Source of the DNA: Verrucomicrobiota bacterium | GTDB lineage: Bacteria; Verrucomicrobiota; Verrucomicrobiia; Chthoniobacterales; UBA10450 | NCBI GenBank assembly: GCA_003219225.1 | Contig: QHPZ01000014.1 | Location: 5,907-19,589 of the forward strand | Direction: 5' to 3' | DNA: 13,683 nucleotides | In this document: positions 7,568 to 13,683 of the stretch, one piece after another | Numbering within the stretch: the stretch's first letter is position 1 | Layout: every line of letters starts with the position of its first letter | Program-made: the position numbers and the translations under genes | The notes under the pieces: generated by a model | Told to the model about the DNA's origin: nothing | The model's database searches: none | Seen by the model: only the letters and a program-made list of their open reading frames with translations

Positions 7568-9139
7568 TCAGGCCGCGGCCTCATTTTGCAGCGTTGCCTT
7601 GAGCGACGTGTAATCAATTTTTGAGGTCGAAGTCTTCGGAAGAACCGCGTGAAAGCGGAAAAAATCGGGCACCATGTAGGCAGGCAGATTTTCGACGCAA
7701 AATCTTTTCAGCTCGATGATCGACAACGCACCGGGGCTCGCGACGAAGGCAGTGATCTGCATCCCGGCCACGGAATTGTCCACGCCCACGACTGCTACTT
7801 CCTTAATCGCGGGATGTCGATGCAAGCAGGCCTCGATTTCATCCAGCTCCACACGGTAACCGTGTTTCTTCACCATGCGATCGCGCCGGCCAAGAAAACG
7901 ATAATTTCCGTCGGCATCTTCCCGGACAAAATCTCCCGTGCGATACCATCGCTCTCCGGCGGAATCGAGGGCGAACGGGTCGGCTCGCGATTCGGCACCG
8001 GCCCAATAGCCGTGCATCACGCTGCCGCCCGCGACCAATAACTCTCCCATTTCGCCCGCAGCCACGGTCTGGCCATCTTCATCCACGACTTTCGTGCGCG
8101 CATAGGGACACGGTTCGCCGATCGGGACTGACTCCTTCAGCTCGGAAATTTGGTCCGGCAGGCGATAAAAAGTGCAGACGTTCGTCTCTGTGGGGCCGTA
8201 CAAATTGTAGAAGGTCACGCCCGGCAGCAATTTCCGCAGTTCACGCAACGGGCCGAGCGGAAAAACTTCGCCGGCATAGAGCACGATACGCAGGAAGGAG
8301 CAGTCGTACTGGCGCAGGTCCGCTTGCATAAGAAGCATGAGCGCGGTCGGTGTCGAGTACCAGATGCTGATGCGCTGTTGCGGGATGACTGCGGCCAGCG
8401 CTTTCGGCGCCTTGGCCGTTTTGCTGTCGATCAACACCAGAGTCGCGGCACTGCTGATACTCAGAAAGACGTCGAGAATGGAAAGGTCGAAGTGCAGCGG
8501 CGCGTAGGAAGACAGCCGATCCTCCGGCGTTGGCTGGAAGGTTTCGCGGCACCAGTTGACGAAGACGGCGGCGTTCTGGTGTGAGAGGACAACGCCTTTG
8601 GGCCGGCCAGTTGAGCCGCTCGTATGCAGGATGTAGGCCGTGTCGTTGGGCGCAACGGCAGGATCCGATTCAGCCGCCGACGCGTTCACCTGCTCGTTTT
8701 CGAGCGCAGCACGGAGAGAGTCGCCGCCGCCGGTCTTTTCCAGTGCGACAATGTGCGGCCTCTGCTCCGACGCCCAGCTGTCGCTCAATGCTTTCGCGTG
8801 CGGCTGTTGCGCGACCACGGCCGCGACACCGCAGCTTTTCAGGATGCCCTCGTTCCGCGCAAAGGGAGCGGCTGGATCCACCGGCACATAAGCAGCGCCC
8901 GCGCGCAGCACGCCGAAAATCGATGCGATCGCGTCGATCGACTTCTCTAAATATAATCCGACGCGATCACCCCGCCGGACTCCTTTCACCAGAAGATGCT
9001 GGCAAAGTTGCCCGGACAATTGTTCCAGGTCGCGATAGGTGATCGTACCCATACCGGGTTCCTCGACGGCGATACGGTCAGGCCAAAGCGCGGCCGCATC
9101 CTGCAACATGTAGTGTAGAATCTCGCGGGTGACGTTCAC
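7568..9139 (-). CDS. Stand-alone amino-acid adenylating enzyme, L-prolyl-AMP ligase type
   Basis: This 523-residue enzyme of the ANL family activates an amino acid as aminoacyl-AMP and loads it on a carrier protein. Core motifs are visible: A3 LHTSGSTGRPKG (171-182), A5 NLYGPTETNVC (312-322), A7 WYRTGD (398-403), A8 GYRVELDEIE (427-436) and A10 PKTSTSKIDY with Lys507. Aligning to GrsA numbering, I read the specificity pocket as Asp218, Leu219, Leu222, Tyr261, Leu287, Ala289, Leu313, Val321, Cys322, Lys507 (DLLYLALVCK). From memory this matches free-standing prolyl ligases of pyrrole pathways (PltF, RedM, PigI). There is no condensation or carrier domain, so it resembles PltF or DltA in layout. 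The start is a GTG at 9139, 28 bases after the carrier gene stop. The next Met is at residue 11, inside the conserved N-terminal helix. The A10 glycine before Lys is Ser here. Confidence 0.88.
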   Translation of the reverse strand: MNVTREILHYMLQDAAALWPDRIAVEEPGMGTITYRDLEQLSGQLCQHLLVKGVRRGDRVGLYLEKSIDAIASIFGVLRAGAAYVPVDPAAPFARNEGILKSCGVAAVVAQQPHAKALSDSWASEQRPHIVALEKTGGGDSLRAALENEQVNASAAESDPAVAPNDTAYILHTSGSTGRPKGVVLSHQNAAVFVNWCRETFQPTPEDRLSSYAPLHFDLSILDVFLSISSAATLVLIDSKTAKAPKALAAVIPQQRISIWYSTPTALMLLMQADLRQYDCSFLRIVLYAGEVFPLGPLRELRKLLPGVTFYNLYGPTETNVCTFYRLPDQISELKESVPIGEPCPYARTKVVDEDGQTVAAGEMGELLVAGGSVMHGYWAGAESRADPFALDSAGERWYRTGDFVREDADGNYRFLGRRDRMVKKHGYRVELDEIEACLHRHPAIKEVAVVGVDNSVAGMQITAFVASPGALSIIELKRFCVENLPAYMVPDFFRFHAVLPKTSTSKIDYTSLKATLQNEAAA

Positions 9140-9167
9140 TGCAATGGAGCCGATTGCTGACGAAACG

Positions 9168-9422
9168 TCAGGCGTTCGGCAGCTTCGATTGCACGTAGCG
9201 CTCGATATCGTTGAGCGTATTCAGATTGTCGACATCGGCCTCGTGCGGTTCCACTCGTATCCCGTATCGCTCTTCCAGGAAGCTCACCAATTTTAAGGTG
9301 GCGATCGAATCGAGAATGCCACCGGTCACCAACGGAGTGGATTCGGTCAAATTGTCGGGCTTTTCACCGGGCAGAAATTCCTTGAGAATGTAGTCTTTGA
9401 TCGTGCTTTTAATGTCTTCCAT
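9168..9422 (-). CDS. Acyl/peptidyl carrier protein
   Basis: This 84-residue carrier protein has the phosphopantetheine site GGILDSI, with Ser39 as the attachment residue, followed by a typical helical C-terminus (NLNTLNDIERYV). I choose the ATG at 9422. It is preceded by GGGGAA with 5 bases of spacing and gives a length near that of PltL or DltC. An in-frame ATG at 9476 would add 18 residues without a ribosome site and would overlap the predicted -35 box. It is the first gene of the operon and sits 28 bases before the adenylation gene, so it is the expected acceptor of the activated amino acid. It then presents the thioester to the flavoenzymes and finally to the MBOAT protein. Carrier identity is firm; partner assignment is from context. 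Confidence 0.9.
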   Translation of the reverse strand: MEDIKSTIKDYILKEFLPGEKPDNLTESTPLVTGGILDSIATLKLVSFLEERYGIRVEPHEADVDNLNTLNDIERYVQSKLPNA

Positions 9423-9426
9423 GTTT

Positions 9427-9432
9427 TTCCCC
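9427..9432 (-). promoter_or_regulatory. Ribosome binding site of the carrier protein gene
   Basis: GGGGAA on the minus strand lies 4 bases upstream of the ATG at 9422. It is the main reason, with the promoter position, for preferring this start over the in-frame ATG at 9476. Confidence 0.5.
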
Positions 9433-9451
9433 GGCGAATGAATTCTTCCGC

Positions 9452-9481
9452 ATTCTACAATTACGGGCAGCGGCATGTCTA
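9452..9481 (-). promoter_or_regulatory. Predicted sigma70-type promoter of the carrier/adenylation/halogenase/MBOAT operon
   Basis: On the minus strand a TAGACA (-35, bases 9476-9481) and a TAGAAT (-10, bases 9452-9457) are separated by 18 bases, each matching consensus at five of six positions. Transcription would begin near 9445, giving a leader of about 23 bases before the carrier-protein ATG at 9422. No operator or riboswitch-like structure is seen. Confidence 0.5.
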
Positions 9482-9560
9482 AGAATAAAATTCAGAATCT
9501 ATTTTCCGCGCGAATTTTGCACTTGTCGCGCCCGAATTGCCTGGTCTCCCCGACGAGCAT

Positions 9561-9588
9561 TTGACGGAATACAGGCTGCGATTAGTAT
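9561..9588 (+). promoter_or_regulatory. Predicted sigma70-type promoter of the prepilin-type gene
   Basis: TTGACG (9561-9566) and TAGTAT (9583-9588) are spaced by 16 bases. Transcription would start around 9595, less than 10 bases before the ATG at 9604, so the message would be nearly leaderless. This fits the lack of a Shine-Dalgarno there. Confidence 0.35.
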
Positions 9589-9603
9589 GCTCGACTCTGT
9601 CCA

Positions 9604-10398
9604 ATGAACCGGCGACCGCTGCGGAACTCTGCCTTTTCAAATCAAACAGCGTTTACGCTCATTGAGCTGCTGGTTGTGATCGCGATCATCGCCATTCTCA
9701 TCGGCCTGCTGCTGCCTGCCTTTGGTAGAATGCAGATAATCAACGATCGTGCCCACTGCGCATCCAATCTTCGGCAGATCGGCGCCGCGATCCATTCCTA
9801 CGTCGGAGATAATAATGGCAATCTGCCCGGCCCGCTCTGGACATGGCAGAACCCGTGGTACAAAACGTATGATTACGGCGCGCTCGGCACGCATTTGGCA
9901 AAATATCTCAAACTCAATCCGCAGGACGACGCGCAAAAGGCAGACGTGTTCATCTGTCCGGCGTGGCAGCGTGGCGCGCCTTATTACGAGAACGACAAAT
10001 ATGTGCAGTGGATCGTGAACACGCAGCCCGGCGCAACGTGCAATAACCAGTGCAGCGGAGGAAACAATCAAGGCCCTGGATGTCTTAATCCCTGGGGCGA
10101 CGCCATGATCCAATACAACAACGGGAATGAGCCAAGTGCTGACCCATTTGCTGGCGACAAACCCCAACCGCTGGCCTCGCTTCCGACCAAAGACAACGAC
10201 GACAGGTCGATTTCGGCCTCAACCATCTGGGCGATGCAGGACTACGATAAGCATTCATCCGAGCCGCCGATGTGCCCGACGCTCCCGCAAGCGGATGTCT
10301 TTGGCACCGTTGTTACCAATCCCGTCCATGTCGATGTGCGCAATGCCCTGTTCTTCGACTCACACGTCGAGGCAATCAAGGTGCCGACGCAACGATAA
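9604..10398 (+). CDS. Type IV prepilin/pseudopilin-like protein
   Basis: This 264-residue protein has an N-terminal prepilin signal: a short basic leader (MNRRPLRNSAFSNQTA), then FTLIELLVVIAIIAIL with Glu at +5 of the mature chain and a hydrophobic helix to about residue 40. Cleavage would be after Ala16, whereas Gly is more usual. The helix is followed by CASNLRQIGAAIHSYVGDNN and a Cys-containing globular part (Cys also around 118-160). It ends in FFDSHVEAIK, resembling the DGH-type tail motif common in the many pseudopilin-like proteins of Verrucomicrobiota and Planctomycetota. After prepilin peptidase processing it would sit in the inner membrane or assemble in a pseudopilus. It is divergent from the carrier-protein operon and convergent with the glycosyltransferase gene (11 bases between stops). 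Its exact role is unknown and no link to the acylation genes is visible. Confidence 0.85.
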   Translation: MNRRPLRNSAFSNQTAFTLIELLVVIAIIAILIGLLLPAFGRMQIINDRAHCASNLRQIGAAIHSYVGDNNGNLPGPLWTWQNPWYKTYDYGALGTHLAKYLKLNPQDDAQKADVFICPAWQRGAPYYENDKYVQWIVNTQPGATCNNQCSGGNNQGPGCLNPWGDAMIQYNNGNEPSADPFAGDKPQPLASLPTKDNDDRSISASTIWAMQDYDKHSSEPPMCPTLPQADVFGTVVTNPVHVDVRNALFFDSHVEAIKVPTQR

Positions 10399-10409
10399 GC
10401 AGGCGACGA

Positions 10410-12905
10410 TCAAGCTTCTGTTGACACGAACTCCTCGGCCGCGGCAGCGGCGAGGGGTGAATTAGTTTGCGTTGTAATTTTTTCGTCCGCACGCAACACG
10501 GAAAGGAAAGCGCCGACGGCCGCGCCAATTTCACGCACCATTTCGACCGCGAACACCAACGCGAGCCCAGCCATGATCGCAGTCGGGATCCAAAGCTGAT
10601 CGAAGTCCGCGACCAGGCCGTTGATCGTCAGGCCGGCAAGGATGAGCCAACCGGCAGATTTGCAGGTGGGTTCGATGCGCAGACGAATAAGCTGACGCCC
10701 GGCGCCGTGGTCCTCGGCCAAAGCCCACAGCTTGGCGCCGCCGAAGAAACCCACCCGCACCTCCAGGTCCCAACGATCGAATTCTCTGCCCCGTCGCAAA
10801 GTGTAACCATTCGCGCGCAAGGCAGCTTCCCACTTGGTCAGCCGTTCCTGGATCGTCTCCGGTTTTTCCGACCAGATGGTGAAACTGCGGTGGCTCGGAA
10901 AGGCGAAGCGACTGACACGCCGGTAACGCCACGGGTGCAAGCCGCCGTAGAACCTGCCGCAAAGCCGCGCGATCGGTTGGAGCAGGTGCAGACATGCAAC
11001 CAGTGCACGAGAGCGCTTTGAGAAGCCGGGTTGCAGCGGAATAATGGAGGCGCGCTTGGCCGCGGTCCAAATTGGCAATGCGACGGCGAACGCCAGCGGC
11101 AGCAAAAGAAACAGCAGCGGCTTAACAAATACGAGCGGCAACGAAGTCCATTCGCTCGAAACGCGTTCGGCGCTTTGAAACGGAGCCGATCCCCACGTGC
11201 CGTGATAAATGCGCTCGCGCAATCCAAACATCGCCGCAGCTCCCGGTCCATAAAGTTGACCCGCCCAGCTGAGGTGCCCGGCGATGTTGTACTTTTCCGG
11301 CCACTTCCGTTCCAACAGCGCTTCGGCAATGCCGTAGTGGAACTGTTGTTTCCAAAAAGTCCTGAGCGAGCCGCGCCGATGGTGCCACACGACCGCGCTC
11401 GGAGCGAAGCCGAGTTTCCAGCCCTTTTCCTGCAACCGCCAGCAAAGATCGACATCGTCACCCGCGACGCGAAATTGCGAATCGAATCCGCCGACCTCCA
11501 GCAATCGATCGCGGCGCACGGCCAGATTGCAGCCGGGCAGATGTTCGGCCACGCGATCGGAGATGAGCACATGCGCGGGACAGCCCGGAGCATAGGCGAC
11601 GCACTTCGCGAATCCTGAAGAGCGCGGCGGTAGCAGGTTTGGGCCGCCGATAGCCGCGTAATCGCCATTGCGAAAAGCGTGCGCGAGATATTTCAACCAA
11701 TCGCGATCCGGATAAGCATCGTCGTCGATGTAAGCAACGATCTCGCCGGTTGCAGCCTGCCCAGCCACGTTGCGCGCTGCACTCAGCCCGCCATTCTCGG
11801 TATTGACCAACTTGACGCGATGCCGGCTGGCCACCAACGGCGTGGCATCGGTCGACCCATCGTTGACCACGATGATCTCGTAATCGGGATAATCGAGTTG
11901 CTCAGTCCGGCTCAGACAATCCTCCAGCCATTTGGCTCCGTTGTAACTGGAGACCGCAACCGAGATGCGCGGCCACTCTCCATCGCGACTAAACGGAAGT
12001 GTCGCAAACGCGCCTGCCGCGGCCGCCAGCGCGGGCTTGGGTTGGCGTTGGCGATCAGTCAATCCAAAATCCCAATCCTCGATCGGATAACCGCCGCGGT
12101 GCCATTCGTCGGTGTAGGAAAAAACAAATGCGCCCGCGCAGCCGGCGGCGAACCCGGCCGTGACCTGATCGTGCACCATCTGCGCCTGCTTCGCCATGCC
12201 GTGGCGGCGGCTGTCGAGACCGATCTCGCTCAGAACAAGAGGTTGCTCGCCCGAGATATTTTGCAGCCGCGCGATGTAGGAATCGAAGCTTTCCTGCGAC
12301 TCGAGGAACACGTTGAAACAAAGAAAATCGACAAAACCGAGTCGCAGATATTCGGTCGTGGGATAATTCACATAGGTGGTGAGCGCTCCGGGGTCTTCCT
12401 GGCGTACCGCGCGACACAACGTTTGCAGAAAGTGTTCGACTGCTTCGCGGCCGTGCCAGCGGATTACGCCGGCAGGAATCTCATTACCAATCGTGTAACC
12501 GAGCACAGCGGGATGGCCGGTACAGGCGCTCACACCAGCGCGCGCGCGTTGAATGATCGAGCGCGCGCGATGTCGATCTTGCAAAAATGCGACGTGCTGT
12601 TCCCACGGCAGTCCCACCAGCACATAGAGGCCGTGTTGTTGTGCCGCATCGAGTAACCATCGCGGCGGGATCGTGTAGAGTCGCACCGAGTTCATCCCGG
12701 TCGCGCTGATCCGCGCAAAATCACGTTCGACATCTTCCAGGTTGTACTCCGCTTCGCCGTTGGATCCGAACGGCCCGTAAGTTACTCCGGTGAGAAAGAA
12801 CTTCGACGCGCCGCGAAAGAAAAACTTGCCTTGGACGTATGGCTTGTCGTCCGTGCCGGGAATTGTTTGATCACTCGGCGAGTTTTCGTTCGAATGCACA
12901 ATCAT
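10410..12905 (-). CDS. Glycoside hydrolase-family 2 glycosyltransferase fusion with C-terminal membrane segments
   Basis: This is an 831-residue chimera. Residues ~25-300 form a clan-A type (GH2/GH5-like) TIM-barrel domain. The acid/base candidate is Glu142 in TIGNEIP and the nucleophile candidate is Glu227 in LVLSEIG. Residues ~312-545 are a GT-A family 2 glycosyltransferase: VAVSSYNG (316-323), VNDGSTD (347-353), a DDD metal site at 394-396 and AGDDVDLCWRL (481-491). Hydrophobic segments follow at about 591-613 and 751-789, with a basic soluble stretch between them. No signal peptide is seen at the N-terminus, so the hydrolase domain's side of the membrane is unclear. It probably builds or trims a surface glycan or glycolipid. 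It diverges from an ABC exporter gene 147 bases away, so synthesis and export may be coupled. No close Shine-Dalgarno supports the ATG at 12905, but the reading frame before the GH domain leaves little room for another start. Confidence 0.85.
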   Translation of the reverse strand: MIVHSNENSPSDQTIPGTDDKPYVQGKFFFRGASKFFLTGVTYGPFGSNGEAEYNLEDVERDFARISATGMNSVRLYTIPPRWLLDAAQQHGLYVLVGLPWEQHVAFLQDRHRARSIIQRARAGVSACTGHPAVLGYTIGNEIPAGVIRWHGREAVEHFLQTLCRAVRQEDPGALTTYVNYPTTEYLRLGFVDFLCFNVFLESQESFDSYIARLQNISGEQPLVLSEIGLDSRRHGMAKQAQMVHDQVTAGFAAGCAGAFVFSYTDEWHRGGYPIEDWDFGLTDRQRQPKPALAAAAGAFATLPFSRDGEWPRISVAVSSYNGAKWLEDCLSRTEQLDYPDYEIIVVNDGSTDATPLVASRHRVKLVNTENGGLSAARNVAGQAATGEIVAYIDDDAYPDRDWLKYLAHAFRNGDYAAIGGPNLLPPRSSGFAKCVAYAPGCPAHVLISDRVAEHLPGCNLAVRRDRLLEVGGFDSQFRVAGDDVDLCWRLQEKGWKLGFAPSAVVWHHRRGSLRTFWKQQFHYGIAEALLERKWPEKYNIAGHLSWAGQLYGPGAAAMFGLRERIYHGTWGSAPFQSAERVSSEWTSLPLVFVKPLLFLLLPLAFAVALPIWTAAKRASIIPLQPGFSKRSRALVACLHLLQPIARLCGRFYGGLHPWRYRRVSRFAFPSHRSFTIWSEKPETIQERLTKWEAALRANGYTLRRGREFDRWDLEVRVGFFGGAKLWALAEDHGAGRQLIRLRIEPTCKSAGWLILAGLTINGLVADFDQLWIPTAIMAGLALVFAVEMVREIGAAVGAFLSVLRADEKITTQTNSPLAAAAAEEFVSTEA

Positions 12906-13052
12906 GGTGTAATTTGCGGGGCGTTTATCTCCTCTCGGCGCGGGGCAACGTCAATTTAAGACTTTTAGAGTAAAATAAATGATCTATACTTGCACGCTCT
13001 TCTCCGCTTCGTCTGATTCGGGAAGACGGCGGGCAATGGTAGCAGTCTGAGC
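12906..13052. promoter_or_regulatory. Divergent intergenic region between GH-GT2 and ABC exporter genes
   Basis: This is an AT-richer stretch of 147 bases. Rightward -10-like hexamers are TAAAAT (12971-12976) and TATACT (12985-12990), without a convincing -35. Leftward, TTGACG (12949-12954, minus strand) with a weak GATAAA about 19 bases on could serve the GH-GT2 gene. These assignments are weak; no inverted-repeat operator is evident. Confidence 0.25.
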
Positions 13053-13683
13053 GTGAAATATCTTCCTCGAGTTCTTACCTACCTGCGCCCCTACTGGAAG
13101 CTCGCCACGATTTCAGGCGTGCTCACGATTCTCTCCTCGCTCGCCGCGCTGCTCGCGCCCTGGCCGTTGAAAGTAATCGTCGACAGCGTGCTCGGGAACC
13201 ACCCGGTCCGACCCGTTCTCCAGCCGATCGTAAACTCGCTGCATGCTTTCGGCGGGGGCAAACTTCCGGTGCTCGCTTTTGCTGTGCTCGCCGGATTAGT
13301 CATCGTAGCCGCGCAAAACATACTCACGGTTGTGCACAGCTATGTGACCACAACGTTTGAGCAGAAGATGATTCTCGATCTCCGGAGCGACTTGTTCCAG
13401 CACGCGCAGCGGCTGTCGCTCGCTTTTCACGATCAAAAACGAGCCGGCAAGCTGATCTACGCGATCAACTATCAGGCGCATGCCGTCGTCGGCGTCGTCA
13501 TGTCGGCGCAGCCGTTGATACAAAGCGGGATCACACTCATCGGCATGGTCATAATCGTGTTCCGGCTCAACCGTACGCTTGCATGGCTGACAATCGCGAT
13601 CGTCCCCTTTCTTTACTACTCGGTCGGTTATTACGCGACGCATATTCGTAGTCATTTGCGCAGGGTCAAACGCATGGAAGCGC
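13053..13683 (+). CDS. ABC exporter, N-terminal transmembrane part (3' end beyond window)
   Basis: The frame is open from a GTG at 13053 to the right edge (210 codons). The nearest upstream in-frame stop is the TGA at 13014, and no ATG lies between it and the GTG. The protein starts KYLPRVLTYLRPYWKLA, followed by hydrophobic helices at about 19-39, 71-94, 152-170 and 175-195. The segment LRSDLFQHAQRLSLAFHDQK matches the coupling-helix region typical of type I (MsbA-like) exporters, where FF/FH-D..R.G.L precedes the second helix pair. The ATP-binding domain would lie outside the window, so fusion to it is assumed, not seen. The substrate is unknown. Divergent pairing with a glycosyltransferase fusion suggests a glycolipid or glycan precursor, but drug or lipid export is equally compatible. 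Confidence 0.8.
   Translation, partial: MKYLPRVLTYLRPYWKLATISGVLTILSSLAALLAPWPLKVIVDSVLGNHPVRPVLQPIVNSLHAFGGGKLPVLAFAVLAGLVIVAAQNILTVVHSYVTTTFEQKMILDLRSDLFQHAQRLSLAFHDQKRAGKLIYAINYQAHAVVGVVMSAQPLIQSGITLIGMVIIVFRLNRTLAWLTIAIVPFLYYSVGYYATHIRSHLRRVKRMEA

Noticed and set aside
7568..9139. Direct assignment as DltA (D-alanine ligase)
   Set aside because: The pocket residues point to proline; only the operon logic, not the substrate, resembles Dlt.
9423..9476. N-terminal 18-residue extension of the carrier protein from an ATG at 9476
   Set aside because: There is no ribosome site, it overlaps the predicted -35 box, and the resulting protein would be longer than typical carrier proteins.
11679..12656. 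Plus-strand open frame of 325 codons
   Set aside because: It is antisense to the GH domain and the start of the GT2 domain; no recognisable domain.

Overview
The window reads as a piece of a moderately GC-rich Gram-negative-type bacterial chromosome. My best guess is a soil member of the Verrucomicrobiota. The main clue is a pseudopilin-like protein with an FTLIELLVVIAIIAIL start and a CASNLRQIG..SY..D..G.LP follow-on, a style that is very abundant in that phylum. The large fused surface-polymer enzymes fit as well. This taxonomic call is inference from gene style, with no marker gene in the window.

Region 1 (1-9422, all on the minus strand, read right to left) looks like one operon with a promoter at about 9452-9481. 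The order is: acyl/peptidyl carrier protein (9168-9422), stand-alone amino-acid adenylating enzyme (7568-9139), two FAD-dependent halogenase-type flavoenzymes (6140-7522 and 4792-6042), an MBOAT O-acyltransferase fused to an SGNH domain (1493-4624), and a tandem paralogue of that fusion cut by the left edge (1-1447). The adenylation pocket reads D-L-L-Y-L-A-L-V-C-K. From memory this is the type seen in the L-prolyl-AMP ligases of pyrrole pathways (PltF/RedM/PigI). The set therefore combines two known logics: carrier-bound amino-acid activation and halogenation as in pyoluteorin (PltF, PltL, PltA), and MBOAT/SGNH transfer of a carrier-bound amino acid to a surface polymer as in DltA-DltC-DltB-DltD. 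I propose a Dlt-like system that decorates an extracytoplasmic acceptor with a prolyl or (halo)pyrrolyl group. No prolyl-carrier dehydrogenase (PltE/RedW/PigA type) is present in the window.

Region 2 (9423-9603) is a divergent promoter region. It drives the operon leftwards and a secreted/pilus-like prepilin-type protein (9604-10398) rightwards.

Region 3 (10410-13683) holds a large minus-strand fusion of a clan-A type glycoside hydrolase domain with a family 2 glycosyltransferase and C-terminal membrane segments. Divergent from it is the start of an ABC exporter, cut by the right edge. These could make and export the glycan or glycolipid acceptor for the region 1 acylation system, but that link rests on neighbourhood only. 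I saw no RNA genes, insertion sequences, CRISPR arrays or origins, and no gene-free stretch longer than about 180 bases.
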